Below, one piece after another: positions 16,861-25,782 of a stretch of 64,000 bases of DNA; position 1 is the first letter of the stretch; each line of letters starts with the position of its first letter. A program made the position numbers and the translations under genes. The notes under the pieces were generated by a model. It was not told the DNA's origin. It did not search any database and saw only the letters and a list, made by a program, of their open reading frames with translations. The DNA is taken from assembly GCA_963665935.1 (NCBI GenBank), contig OY762510.1:3954144-4018143 (forward strand). The letters run 5' to 3'. The stretch is from Syntrophus sp963665935 (GTDB lineage: Bacteria; Desulfobacterota; Syntrophia; Syntrophales; Syntrophaceae).

Positions 16861-19800
16861 TCAGCCGAGGGCCTTTTTCAGAACACGGCGAAGATTCGCC
16901 ACGGTGTACGGCTTTTGAATGAATCCGGTCAGCCCCCTGCCGACAAAACGTTGCGTCACGTCCTGTTCATTGTATCCACTCGACAGGATCACCGGGATGT
17001 CGCGGTCCAGGTTGCGCAGTTCCCGAAAAGCCTCCTCACCGCCCATCTCGGGCATTATGAGGTCAAGGAGCACGCAGACGATTTCAGCCTGATGGGCGCG
17101 GAACACCTTGAGTCCTTCCAGGCCATTGTCTGCGGTCAGAACCTGAAAGCCCAACATTGTCAGCATCTCCGACGCTACATTGCGGACGAAGGGGTCGTCG
17201 TCAATGAGCAGGATGACGCCCCCGCCTTGCAGGAACTCGCCCTGCTCCACCGCCCTCACCTTCTCGCCCGACTCCCATTCTACAGCCGGCAACAGGATCT
17301 TAAAGGTCGTCCCCTTGCCCACTTCGCTGTAAACCTTAATGGCGCCCCGGTGGCCACGCACGATACCGAGCACCGCCGCCAGCCCCAGTCCCCTGCCGAT
17401 GAACTTCGTGGTGAAGAAGGGATCGAATATCCTGCTTTGGGTTGCGGCGTCCATTCCGCATCCCGTATCCGATACCTCCAGGTAGACGTAGGTTCCACCG
17501 GGAAGGTTGTCGTTGAGATAACTCTCGGACAGGTAGGCCTCATCACACTCCATGGCCCCCGTGACAACGGTGATGACGCCCCTCGAATCCCCCAGGGCAT
17601 CGGCGGCGTTCGTGATCAGGTTCATGATCACCTGGCGGATCTGCGTTACGTCCGATTCCACCGCCGGGAGACCTTCAGCGAGAAAATAGCGCATCACCGC
17701 TTTCTTGGAGACCGATACATCGAGAATCTGCCCCATTTCCCGGACAATCTCCGAGAGGTCATAGCGGCTGATAACAAAGCGTCCCTTACCGGAATAGGCA
17801 AGCATCTGCCGGCATAGATCCGCGGCCCGCTGCGAGGCCCGGGTAATCTCCTCGAGGTACTGGCGGGCTGGAGACACTGGAGAAAGGGAGAGCAGCGCCA
17901 GATCGGCATATCCGAGGACGGCCATGAGCAGGTTGTTGAAGTCGTGGGCGATCCCTCCGGCAAGGACGCCCAGACTCTCGAGTTTCTGAACTTCGCGCAT
18001 CTGGACATCGAACCTGCGGCGCTCCTCCTCAATCTGCTTACGTTCCGTCAGATCGATGAAGAGGGCGAGTGTCTTGTTTCCCATGCGCGTTCGAAAGAAC
18101 TCGATATTTTTTATGGATCCATCCTTGCAGGTCAACTCCACTTCGATGGCGTGGATGCCGCCATTCTGGCTTCTGGCTCTATCCAACCCCTTTTCCAGGC
18201 GTTCGACGGTACTCTTACGGTACTCCGGATCGGGAAAGGCAGACCGGAACCAATCCGCTAGGGTGGGGATGTCCTCGAGCGTGTAACCGAACTTCTCGGT
18301 AAACTTTGGATTGACGTATTCGATCCGGCCATCCTGGTCGGCAAAGCCAATGGGCAGCGGAGACGACTCCACCACGAGCCGGAACCTTGCCTCGCTCTCC
18401 CGGAGCGCCTCTTCTACTTGTTTGCGCTCGGCAATGAATCTCGCTTGCTGGACGTTTTGATAGGCACGGATAGACAACTGATTGGCCAGGGCAAAAAGGG
18501 CGTGGGCGACCTGCTCGAATTTCTCCTGCGCCATGAAGGGCACTTCGCGATAGGCTTCGCGAAACGCGGTCTCGTCGAGATCCAGTTCATGACAGTATTT
18601 CATGATCTGCTCTTCGCTCTGCGCTTCGTTACGGACCTGGCCGATCAGCCAGCTGGCGATGTGGCGTCCGCCGACGGTGATACTGGCGCCGGCACCGCAC
18701 AGACCGGCGCTCAGGCATGTCTGAATGATCGGCCCGGTGGGATCATGCCGCCCAATGGCCGCGTCAGACACCTGACATTTTCTGAATCCTTTCTCGGTAC
18801 TGCGGATAAACTTGCTGCAGAAATTGGTGAAGTTGCTCGGTTGCGTAATGGGGGTGCCGTCCGGTCGCGTAATCAAAGCCGCAACCCCCCAAGTTTCCGC
18901 AAGCAGGTCCTGCAGGCGCTGAAGATCGGACAGGTTGAACAAGTCCTCGAAGGCAATGCTTTCGATATTTTCCAGTGGCTCGGTCAATGCTACGATCCGC
19001 TTTGCCAGTGCTTCCTCGGTTCGCACTTGCGCGGTGATGACTTCCGTGTAGAGGATGATGCCCCCGATCCTCCCATCGGCCTCATACCAGGGCCGACACT
19101 CCCAGCGTATCCAATCGATCGTTCCATCGGCACGATAATAGGGGTCGCGGTCGGCACGGGAAACTTCACCGGCCAGCGCCCGCTGATGCACATCCCGCCA
19201 CTTCTGGGGCAGGTCGGGGAAAACGTCGTAGTGATGCTTCCCGATGATGTCCTGTTCCTTAAGCTTGTAATCATCCAGATAGCGCTGGCTTACGTAAATA
19301 TACCGCAAGTCCCGGTCATGGACGGCAACGGCGCTGTTCATGTGTTCGATGATGTAACGCATCAGGTTGTGGGAATGGGCCAGATTTTCCTCGGACCGCT
19401 TACGGTCCGTGATGTCAATGACAATTCCCTGATAGAACGTGATCTGTCCCTCGGAATTTCGCTCCACCACGGAATGATCGTCCACCCAGCGCACTTCGCC
19501 GTTTTTTGTGACGATTCGATATTCCTGCCGGAAGCTGTCCGTGCCGTTTGCGGAGTATCTCTGCAACTCCCGTGCGACTTGATCCAGGTCTTCCGGATGG
19601 ATGATTGAGGCGTAGGGGACCACCCCGGACAGTAGTTCCTGTGCTGTATAACCGAATCGGCTCACATTCCGGGAGACCATTTCAACCGGCCATCCTTCCG
19701 CCGCCCTCCAGCGAAAGACCACTGCCGGGTTGTTTTCGACCACGAGGTTGGCCTGCTTGAGCGCTTCCTCGACCCGCAAGCGCTCGGAGATGTCCCGGTC

Positions 19801-21267
19801 AAAGGCAACGCCCAGGAAGCGGCCCTTGTATTCCAAATAATTGGTGGTCACCTCAACGGGGAAGAACCTTCCGTCCTTCGTGCGGTGACGCCCCTGGAAT
19901 GTCATCCTACCAAGATGTTTAAGGTCTTTCTTATGCTGCTCCCAGCCATCGACGGGGAATTCCTGATCAATGTCAAACACCTTCATGCTTAACAGCTCTT
20001 CCCGAGTGTAACCCATGGCGGCGCATGCAGCGTTGTTTGCGTATTCCAGATTACCTTGATCGCCCACCAGAAGGATGCTGTCGGGTGCTTGATCCATGGC
20101 GAACTGCATCAAAAGAAGGGCTTCCTCAGCCTGCTTGCGCTTGGTGATGTCACGGCAGACCGCCAGAATGAGCTGTGATCCGGCCAAATCAACAAACTGC
20201 AGAGACACCTCCACCGGGATCAACGTTCCATCCCGCTTTCGGTTCAAGGTCTCGAAGAGAACATACCCTCTTCTGTGCAAAGCCTCCATCCGTTCATCAT
20301 ATTCTGCAGGATTGGACATATCGATATCCAGGCAACCCATGTTCAGAAGCTCGTCGCGACTGTAACCCAGGATTTCACAAGCAGACTGGTTAGCTTCGAG
20401 GAGGCGTTCTTCCTGGTCAAGCAGGTAAATTGCATCCTTGGCGAAATTGAAAACAGCGTGGAATTTTTCCTCACTCCGCCGCAGTGCCTGCTCCACCTGC
20501 TTACGTATCACGAGTTCCCCAATAAACCGTGCCAGAGAGAAGAGCTGTTTCTTTGCCCAATCTATAATAATGGGAGGGCGTGTCTCATAGGTTTCTGCAT
20601 GCCGGCGAAGCTCCTCCACGGAAACGCCGTAGGTTGTCGCCAACTCGTCAAGTTTTTCCGGATCGCAGGGGGGATCGCCGTAACCGATGCTGAGGCTGCC
20701 GACCACTTCTTCGCCGGCAAAAATTGGAAGCGCAAAAATATGGATTCCTCCGCGACAGGGCACATCCACAGGTTGTTTCGTTGCCATCGCGAGGAGAGCC
20801 GTCTCTTTCCAGCAGGACTCCCGGCAGTGCCATTTTCCGGACGCCATGGCCTTCCGGTTATCCGGTGTTTTACAGAGTTGCCTCGATACCTGATCCAGGA
20901 ACCGACACCAGTCGGAAGAGACCATTTTCAGGGCATAATCGCCATTTTCCTCATAGACGGCACAGGAGGTATCGAGAAGGGCCAGAAAGTTTCCGACAAG
21001 ATCAGCGAGAAGGGAAGACCCTACGGAATCAAGAATCAACCGAGAGGTGTTCAGAGCAGTCAGATCGCCATAGGAAGGAATCGGCTGTTCAGCCCCGCCG
21101 GTCTGGCCGGACTCCGTAGCCGTTGTCCCGTTCAGCATCCCCTTGAGATTCGCAGCGGCAGCTTCCGTATCCTTCAACTTCCCAACAGGAGATTTATCAG
21201 CCATTAACGCTCCTTGTTCCATGCTTGCGGCTTGACGCTTCGGGACGAACTTCTTTGTAAACATCAT
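16861..21267 (-). CDS. Hybrid sensor histidine kinase with two PocR-like and several PAS domains
   Basis: A 1468-aa signalling protein without clear membrane helices. In order: a cysteine-rich PocR-like sensor domain (about 57-235), four PAS domains (about 265-770, several followed by linker helices ending in RKQ/RKR motifs), a second, more canonical PocR domain (about 772-945, with GFRKCQVSDA and LSAGLCGAG), a fifth PAS (about 955-1080), a HisKA phospho-acceptor (AHDFNN, about 1104), an HATPase with GCGMD and a GLGLAAVLG box, and a C-terminal receiver (acceptor Asp in LLDLIMPE, about 1401). PocR domains are thought to bind small hydrocarbon derivatives or metabolites. No output regulator is adjacent. 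Confidence 0.88.
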   Translation of the reverse strand: MMFTKKFVPKRQAASMEQGALMADKSPVGKLKDTEAAAANLKGMLNGTTATESGQTGGAEQPIPSYGDLTALNTSRLILDSVGSSLLADLVGNFLALLDTSCAVYEENGDYALKMVSSDWCRFLDQVSRQLCKTPDNRKAMASGKWHCRESCWKETALLAMATKQPVDVPCRGGIHIFALPIFAGEEVVGSLSIGYGDPPCDPEKLDELATTYGVSVEELRRHAETYETRPPIIIDWAKKQLFSLARFIGELVIRKQVEQALRRSEEKFHAVFNFAKDAIYLLDQEERLLEANQSACEILGYSRDELLNMGCLDIDMSNPAEYDERMEALHRRGYVLFETLNRKRDGTLIPVEVSLQFVDLAGSQLILAVCRDITKRKQAEEALLLMQFAMDQAPDSILLVGDQGNLEYANNAACAAMGYTREELLSMKVFDIDQEFPVDGWEQHKKDLKHLGRMTFQGRHRTKDGRFFPVEVTTNYLEYKGRFLGVAFDRDISERLRVEEALKQANLVVENNPAVVFRWRAAEGWPVEMVSRNVSRFGYTAQELLSGVVPYASIIHPEDLDQVARELQRYSANGTDSFRQEYRIVTKNGEVRWVDDHSVVERNSEGQITFYQGIVIDITDRKRSEENLAHSHNLMRYIIEHMNSAVAVHDRDLRYIYVSQRYLDDYKLKEQDIIGKHHYDVFPDLPQKWRDVHQRALAGEVSRADRDPYYRADGTIDWIRWECRPWYEADGRIGGIILYTEVITAQVRTEEALAKRIVALTEPLENIESIAFEDLFNLSDLQRLQDLLAETWGVAALITRPDGTPITQPSNFTNFCSKFIRSTEKGFRKCQVSDAAIGRHDPTGPIIQTCLSAGLCGAGASITVGGRHIASWLIGQVRNEAQSEEQIMKYCHELDLDETAFREAYREVPFMAQEKFEQVAHALFALANQLSIRAYQNVQQARFIAERKQVEEALRESEARFRLVVESSPLPIGFADQDGRIEYVNPKFTEKFGYTLEDIPTLADWFRSAFPDPEYRKSTVERLEKGLDRARSQNGGIHAIEVELTCKDGSIKNIEFFRTRMGNKTLALFIDLTERKQIEEERRRFDVQMREVQKLESLGVLAGGIAHDFNNLLMAVLGYADLALLSLSPVSPARQYLEEITRASQRAADLCRQMLAYSGKGRFVISRYDLSEIVREMGQILDVSVSKKAVMRYFLAEGLPAVESDVTQIRQVIMNLITNAADALGDSRGVITVVTGAMECDEAYLSESYLNDNLPGGTYVYLEVSDTGCGMDAATQSRIFDPFFTTKFIGRGLGLAAVLGIVRGHRGAIKVYSEVGKGTTFKILLPAVEWESGEKVRAVEQGEFLQGGGVILLIDDDPFVRNVASEMLTMLGFQVLTADNGLEGLKVFRAHQAEIVCVLLDLIMPEMGGEEAFRELRNLDRDIPVILSSGYNEQDVTQRFVGRGLTGFIQKPYTVANLRRVLKKALG

Positions 21268-21302
21268 GCCGGCATGTCTCTGTGGAATTTCTTAAACATG
21301 CC

Positions 21303-21584
21303 TTACAGATAGAGTTTTGAAATCTTGGCTAACTCTTCGGCGATGTTTTTTCTGGCTGCGCCTTCCGTTGCCAGTCTAAGACGCTTTACAGCGGCGAAGG
21401 CATCGCTCACAGTAGTTGTGTGCTCTGACTTTATGGATTCCTGCCATACCGTCACATTTCCCTCTTTCCGCTTGAGTGTCCATCCGACTTCCAGCTTGAC
21501 GGTTAAATCAGTTCCAAATGTTGGCTGTTCAACGCTGAAGAGAGTAATGTAAAGCGCATAGTCCGCCCCCATTCCTTTAGCCAA
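21303..21584 (-). CDS. Probable 5'-truncated remnant of an envelope protein gene
   Basis: A 93-aa frame (TTG start) that looks like the C-terminal part of a longer protein: the frame stays open upstream without a start codon or signal peptide until a TAG near 21682. The C-terminal part (about 58-93, with RLRLATEGAARKNIAEELAK) is helical and well formed. It lies between the kinase and the end of lipoprotein operon copy A; operon copy B has no equivalent. I do not recognise the family. A genuine small protein is possible but less likely. Confidence 0.35.
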   Translation of the reverse strand: MAKGMGADYALYITLFSVEQPTFGTDLTVKLEVGWTLKRKEGNVTVWQESIKSEHTTTVSDAFAAVKRLRLATEGAARKNIAEELAKISKLYL

Positions 21585-21623
21585 GTTGTTAAGTCTTACC
21601 GTTTTAAAGAGTAGATAGATTAA

Positions 21624-21679
21624 AATAGGAGATTGATAGGACTCGGGATAACAAGGATGACTATTTGCAATCTCCTATT
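21624..21679 (-). terminator. 12-bp inverted repeat after lipoprotein operon copy A
   Basis: AATAGGAGATTG (21624-21635) and CAATCTCCTATT (21668-21679) are perfect inverted arms around a 32-nt centre, starting 4 bp after the stop of the DUF799 gene. The T run is poor, so this may be a processing or termination hairpin. Confidence 0.45.
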
Positions 21680-21683
21680 ACTA

Positions 21684-22409
21684 TTATTTCGGCTGGGGTT
21701 GGGACTCAGGTTGGTCAATAAATTTTTGAGTTTGATCTTGTTTGTACAAGGAATGATATTTCCCATAAGGCAATGAATTTAAAGATACATAATTTGCCCT
21801 ACGAGCATGTGGAACATAGTCAACCATTGCAGATTGGATTGCTGTGACGATAACTTTTGCAATAAGCCCACCAACACCACCACCTGAACTACCCCCGGAA
21901 AGGTCTACTACGACTGTTCCATTGTATCGCCACAAGGTTCGGGATGATTTGGTTGATTTAAGCTCACAGTCAATTGAAATTGTCAAGCTAGATGCAATGA
22001 CAAGATAGGATAGATCCCATCTTTTTATTGTGGTAAACAGCACGGAATCTGCTCCAAAATATTCTCCGAATTTTTGTATGGGCAAACCTTTCAGCAGTTC
22101 TACATCATAAATTCCTTCCATTTTGAGGATTTCTGTTGTCACTTCATACGGGAAGACATAATAACCCCAATATGAGAGTGGTTCTTGAATAGTTGTGGCA
22201 TAGTATTCCTTTGCATCTGCTGCCGTTGATTCATTCATTGGTGGGAGAATCAATATTGATGAAGGCGATTCCTCATATATTGCCGGAAATTTATCACCTT
22301 TAGTAACCATCGTGGGAGCGCACGCCGTTACAACAAGCAATAAAATAATTATTATCATAAGCGGTAAGGAATGGTTCAAACTTTTTCGACAGACACTTTT
22401 GATAATCAT
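21684..22409 (-). CDS. DUF799 (GNA1162-like) lipoprotein, copy A
   Basis: A 241-aa lipoprotein: signal helix then lipobox VVTAC, followed by a DUF799 domain (PF05643; ILILPPMNESTAADAKEYY is diagnostic). ATG at 22409 is preferred to the TTG one codon earlier. Neisseria GNA1162 is the known relative; it is an outer-membrane lipoprotein of unresolved role. The gene begins 4 bp after the DUF4810 gene in a CsgG-like/small lipoprotein/DUF4810/DUF799 operon. Its paralogue is at 36278-37018. Confidence 0.87.
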   Translation of the reverse strand: MIIKSVCRKSLNHSLPLMIIIILLLVVTACAPTMVTKGDKFPAIYEESPSSILILPPMNESTAADAKEYYATTIQEPLSYWGYYVFPYEVTTEILKMEGIYDVELLKGLPIQKFGEYFGADSVLFTTIKRWDLSYLVIASSLTISIDCELKSTKSSRTLWRYNGTVVVDLSGGSSGGGVGGLIAKVIVTAIQSAMVDYVPHARRANYVSLNSLPYGKYHSLYKQDQTQKFIDQPESQPQPK

Positions 22410-22413
22410 CAAG

Positions 22414-22824
22414 TTATTTCTCCGATTTTATATCTCTTCGTTCTGTAGAATCTGTTTTATCTTCAGGTTTCTTATCCTTTGTCAAAGCAGTTTTTTCCAA
22501 TCGCTGCATTAATAAAGTCGACTCAGGGTAAATTTCTTTTTCCACCTGGAAATATTGAATTGCTAACTGGTTCTTGTTTTGTTTCAAATATATATATCCC
22601 AATTCAGCACATACGCCTGGCGGCACCCTCAAATTTCTCTTCTTTGATTCTTCAATAATGTTTTCGAGAGCCTGCTGATGCTTGACGATGGATTCATCAG
22701 AGGGTGTCTTTTTTGAGTGATAGAGAGTTTCTGAATAGTCTCCCCAGTAATACATGGAAGGCGCTGCACAACCAGATAATAATAGCGTCACGACAAGAAT
22801 AACACTTAAAGAAAAACGATTCAT
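22414..22824 (-). CDS. DUF4810 lipoprotein, copy A
   Basis: A 136-aa lipoprotein: lipobox LLSGC, then the DUF4810 signature MYYWGDYSETLYHSKK, a TPR-like helical stretch (AELGYIYLKQNKNQLAIQYF) and a charged tail. It starts inside the end of the small-lipoprotein gene (ATGA overlap), so translation is probably coupled. The family neighbours CsgG-like and DUF799 genes in other Gram-negatives. Paralogue at 35859-36281. Confidence 0.85.
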   Translation of the reverse strand: MNRFSLSVILVVTLLLSGCAAPSMYYWGDYSETLYHSKKTPSDESIVKHQQALENIIEESKKRNLRVPPGVCAELGYIYLKQNKNQLAIQYFQVEKEIYPESTLLMQRLEKTALTKDKKPEDKTDSTERRDIKSEK

Positions 22825-23144
22825 GGTACCTCTATTTCTTTTGTAGCACCATCACCAACGATAACAACACGATCAACGACTTTTTGACCCATTTTTGTCA
22901 CGATCACTTTATGTTTTCCTGGAGTGATCTGGAAAAGAACCGACTGTTTCTTACCCTCACTCCCACGAAGTTCTCTATCGAGGTCCAAGGTAATTTTATC
23001 ATCAATGATCGCTATGGCGCTGTCAACATTGCCAACAAAAGACATGTAGCTGCTTGGTGTCGGCTGTACAACGCCTTCATAATATCCACAACTGATGATC
23101 AGAAATAAAAACATAGCTACATAAAGTAGTCTCCTTGAAACCAT
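22821..23144 (-). CDS. Small lipoprotein of the CsgG/DUF4810/DUF799 operon, copy A
   Basis: A 107-aa lipoprotein: MVSRRLLY start, lipobox LIISC, then a beta-rich domain (PGKHKVIVTKMGQKVVDR; PEGA-like). The ATG at 23144 is chosen because AAAGGAGG stands upstream; a longer start would include that site. It is the second gene of the operon. Family not recognised beyond PEGA-like resemblance. Paralogue at 35539-35862. Confidence 0.75.
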   Translation of the reverse strand: MVSRRLLYVAMFLFLIISCGYYEGVVQPTPSSYMSFVGNVDSAIAIIDDKITLDLDRELRGSEGKKQSVLFQITPGKHKVIVTKMGQKVVDRVVIVGDGATKEIEVP

Positions 23145-23161
23145 CAATTGGCCTCCTTTCA

Positions 23162-24133
23162 TTATTCCATTATAAACAACCGGCTAAAATCATTTCTGGA
23201 CTTAAACCCAGAAAGATTATTGCCTCCTTCAATGACTTGACAGAGAGAAACCTCATTTTCCGGCATGTCACCCAAGGTATCAATAACTTTTATTTTTGCG
23301 AGTTGCTTTGCAGGCAACGTAATATCCATATTCGTCTGTGGATTTTTTACTTTGCTGCCTTCCAAATAAACAGTAAAAATTGTCCCCGTGTTGATATTCT
23401 GCGATTTACCACCAGAAATGATTAGGTTATTATCTTGCTGTCCAATGATGTACGCACGCCAAGGCTTATCTAAGAGTTTTTCAATGATATTCGATGCCAA
23501 ATTTGAGATGGCAGCCTCCATCGCTCTGTCATTAAGAGTGGAATCATATCCAGCTCGTCCCCCTACACCAAATATCGTTCCTGCCTCAGAAAATGCAGTT
23601 CCTTCACCATCTTCGGAATAAATAACCTGGCCCGTATAAACATCAATCATGCGGATATGAACCTTGGCAAAAGCTGTCTGCCTCTTAGTCCTGCTAAAGA
23701 TGCCAACCTCTCCAGTGTCCTTTCTTCCAAACTCTGTGACTGATCCGACAATAAGGTAATCCGCCATGTTTTTTATCGGCGTAGCATTTCCAAGGGACAG
23801 TTCCTTTTGAATTTTATCCAGATCTGCCCGTTCCAATATAATAAATTTTTCTGTTTGAAGTAACTTGTTTGATAAAATATCGACAGCCTGTTTGCCAATC
23901 CGATCTTTTTGATCGTCTATAAAAAAACTTTGCCCATACTTTGTTTCATTGGTGAACCTGGCAATAGCGACTTTTCTTTTAAGTCCCTTCTTTATTTCCG
24001 GAAGTTGTTGCTGGGTTTTACTTATTTGAGGTGTCGCATCGACACGCCTGACCTCCGGCTTTTCTATCGTTGCACAGCCAATCAAGGCAGCTGAAAAAAG
24101 GGCGCTCACGATCAGTCTTGATATTTGATTCAT
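23162..24133 (-). CDS. CsgG-family outer-membrane lipoprotein, copy A
   Basis: A 323-aa lipoprotein: signal helix, lipobox LIGC at about 17-20, then a CsgG domain (KVAIARFTNETKYG, LILERADLDKIQKEL-like core, ADYLIVGSVTEFG). CsgG forms the nonameric outer-membrane pore for curli; other members are LpoB-like or of unknown role. No curli subunit genes are present. First gene of operon copy A, behind a strong promoter. The C-terminus ends at RLFIME, five residues shorter than copy B. Confidence 0.87.
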   Translation of the reverse strand: MNQISRLIVSALFSAALIGCATIEKPEVRRVDATPQISKTQQQLPEIKKGLKRKVAIARFTNETKYGQSFFIDDQKDRIGKQAVDILSNKLLQTEKFIILERADLDKIQKELSLGNATPIKNMADYLIVGSVTEFGRKDTGEVGIFSRTKRQTAFAKVHIRMIDVYTGQVIYSEDGEGTAFSEAGTIFGVGGRAGYDSTLNDRAMEAAISNLASNIIEKLLDKPWRAYIIGQQDNNLIISGGKSQNINTGTIFTVYLEGSKVKNPQTNMDITLPAKQLAKIKVIDTLGDMPENEVSLCQVIEGGNNLSGFKSRNDFSRLFIME

Positions 24134-24184
24134 CTTTCTCCCTCTGTCTGGCTAATAGATTTAACCTGTTATAATTCACTTATA

Positions 24185-24213
24185 ATTAAAACATTCCTTA
24201 TTTTATTTGTCAA
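24185..24213 (-). promoter_or_regulatory. Sigma-70-type promoter of lipoprotein operon copy A
   Basis: On the minus strand, -35 TTGACA (24213-24208) and -10 TTTAAT (24190-24185) are separated by 17 bp, 52 bp upstream of the csgG-like start. Copy B keeps the same arrangement. Confidence 0.65.
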
Positions 24214-24325
24214 TCATTTGCCGAAATAAAGATTACTAAGTGGCAAAACAGGGTGGTAAAATGTCCATACGCAACAGCAAGACATCATCTATTAGGTACC
24301 AATGGTTTTTTTAAATCCGGACGGT

Positions 24326-25519
24326 TCAGGAGGAAACCCTCAGAAGCAGGCCCTTGAGGTATCGGCCTTCCAGATGGGCAAGACTTGTGGGATGATCCGG
24401 ACCGGGGCCGAGGACCTTCAGCAGCTGGGCATGTTTTCCCGCATCGCGGGCAGCACCCAGCACCACTTTCTGAAAGAGCGCTTCATCCATGAAGTTCGAG
24501 CAGGAAAAAGTCCACAAGAGCCCGTCGTTGCCAAGATGCTTCATGGCCTGGAGATTGATGTCCTTGTATCCCCGCGCAGAGCGGGCAACATCTTTACGGG
24601 ATTTGGCAAAGGCCGGCGGATCGAGGATGATTGCATCGAAGATCTCTTCCGTTTCCCGGAGCCACGAAAAGACATCGCCCCGGATCACCGGATGCCGCTC
24701 CGGGGAAAAACCGTTCTTTTCGAGGTGAAACCTCGCCATGGCGTTGGCCCCTTCCGACACATCGACGGAAGCCACCCGCCGCGCCCCGCCCCGGGCGGCA
24801 TAAACCGAAAAAGCCCCGGTGTAGGAAAAACAGTTCAGGATTGTCAGGCCCCGGCTGAGGCCGGCCACTTGCTCCCGGTTGATTCGCTGATCCAGGAAGA
24901 ATCCCGTCTTCTGCCCGCTGACCACATCCACTTCGAAGGAAAGGCCATTCTCCTGAACGGGAATCCGCTCCCCTTCCTCTATCCCGCCGAAAATCCAGCC
25001 GCTGCGCTCCTCCAGCCCCTCCAGTTTCCTGGCCCGTCCTTCGCTGCGCTCATAGATCCCTTTCGGGGAAAAGATTTCTCTCAGCCTATCTATCAGGAAC
25101 GGACGATTCTGTTCCATTCCCGCCGTGGCCAGGGAACAGACCAGATAATTCTCATACTGGTCCACGATCAGGCCGGGCATCCGGTCGCCTTCGGCATTCA
25201 CCAGACGGCAGGCGGTCGTATCCTGAGGGATAAGTTGACGCCGCAGGTCCACGGCAGAACGGAGCCGTTCCCGCCAGAAAGCGGCATCCACTCGGGAATC
25301 AACGGCTGCCGTGAGCATTCGGAAAATGATGTCCGAGCGGGAGTTGAAAAAACCGAGCCCTAAAGGGCGCCCGGCGGCATCAATGGCGGTCACGACATCT
25401 CCCGGGGCGGGTCGTCCTTCAACGGAAGCCACCGCTCCGGAAAAAAGCCAGGGATGGCCGTTCAACAGCGACTTTTCCCTTCCGGGTTTGAGAATAAGGC
25501 GGGGATAGATCGTTTTCAT
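24326..25519 (-). CDS. rlmI: RlmI/RlmK-like class I SAM-dependent rRNA methyltransferase
   Basis: A 397-aa methyltransferase: N-terminal PUA domain (1-75; HPWLFSGAV), central EEHMD-like linker, then a Rossmann SAM domain (LNCFSYTGAFSVYAARGGA) with the catalytic-loop motif LDPPAFAKSRKD. RlmI makes m5C1962 in 23S rRNA. It lies between the two inverted lipoprotein operons, transcribed alone. Confidence 0.87.
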   Translation of the reverse strand: MKTIYPRLILKPGREKSLLNGHPWLFSGAVASVEGRPAPGDVVTAIDAAGRPLGLGFFNSRSDIIFRMLTAAVDSRVDAAFWRERLRSAVDLRRQLIPQDTTACRLVNAEGDRMPGLIVDQYENYLVCSLATAGMEQNRPFLIDRLREIFSPKGIYERSEGRARKLEGLEERSGWIFGGIEEGERIPVQENGLSFEVDVVSGQKTGFFLDQRINREQVAGLSRGLTILNCFSYTGAFSVYAARGGARRVASVDVSEGANAMARFHLEKNGFSPERHPVIRGDVFSWLRETEEIFDAIILDPPAFAKSRKDVARSARGYKDINLQAMKHLGNDGLLWTFSCSNFMDEALFQKVVLGAARDAGKHAQLLKVLGPGPDHPTSLAHLEGRYLKGLLLRVSS

Positions 25520-25712
25520 AGGAAATCAGAAATCCCTTATTTTTTGAGTTTTTTTGAATTTATCGATTTGCCGGGGAAAATACAAGTCCGATTGTGGTTT
25601 CCTGCGTCCTCACCTATTCCGAATTCCGGCATTGCATTGCCTGCGAACGATCAAGCAGCAGCGATGCCTTTCTTTCCGGTTGGCCATGCTGGGATTCATC
25701 ATCAATATGCCA

Positions 25713-25740
25713 TTGACACGAGAGGATTTTCTCCTATACT
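25713..25740 (+). promoter_or_regulatory. Promoter of manC
   Basis: TTGACA (25713-25718) and TATACT (25735-25740) with a 16-bp spacer, 43 bp before the manC start. The remaining 25520-25712 shows no gene. Confidence 0.6.
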
Positions 25741-25782
25741 TTTATCATCAAGATCAATGTCTCATCTCAAGGAGAAACCCTC

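Larger units (their letters stand above)
21684..24213 (-). repeat. Copy A of an inverted duplicated lipoprotein operon
   Basis: The segment holds promoter, csgG-like, small lipoprotein, DUF4810 and DUF799 genes in the same order and spacing as 34475-37018 on the opposite strand. Proteins are roughly 80-90% identical by eye, and runs of DNA identity are long, for example in the CsgG core. The arms are about 2.5 kb and are separated by about 10.3 kb. Confidence 0.9.

Noticed and set aside
18418..19608. 396-aa plus-strand frame inside the hybrid kinase gene
   Set aside because: Antisense shadow of PAS and PocR coding sequence.
24302..25363. 353-aa plus-strand frame across rlmI
   Set aside because: Antisense to a clear PUA-methyltransferase gene.
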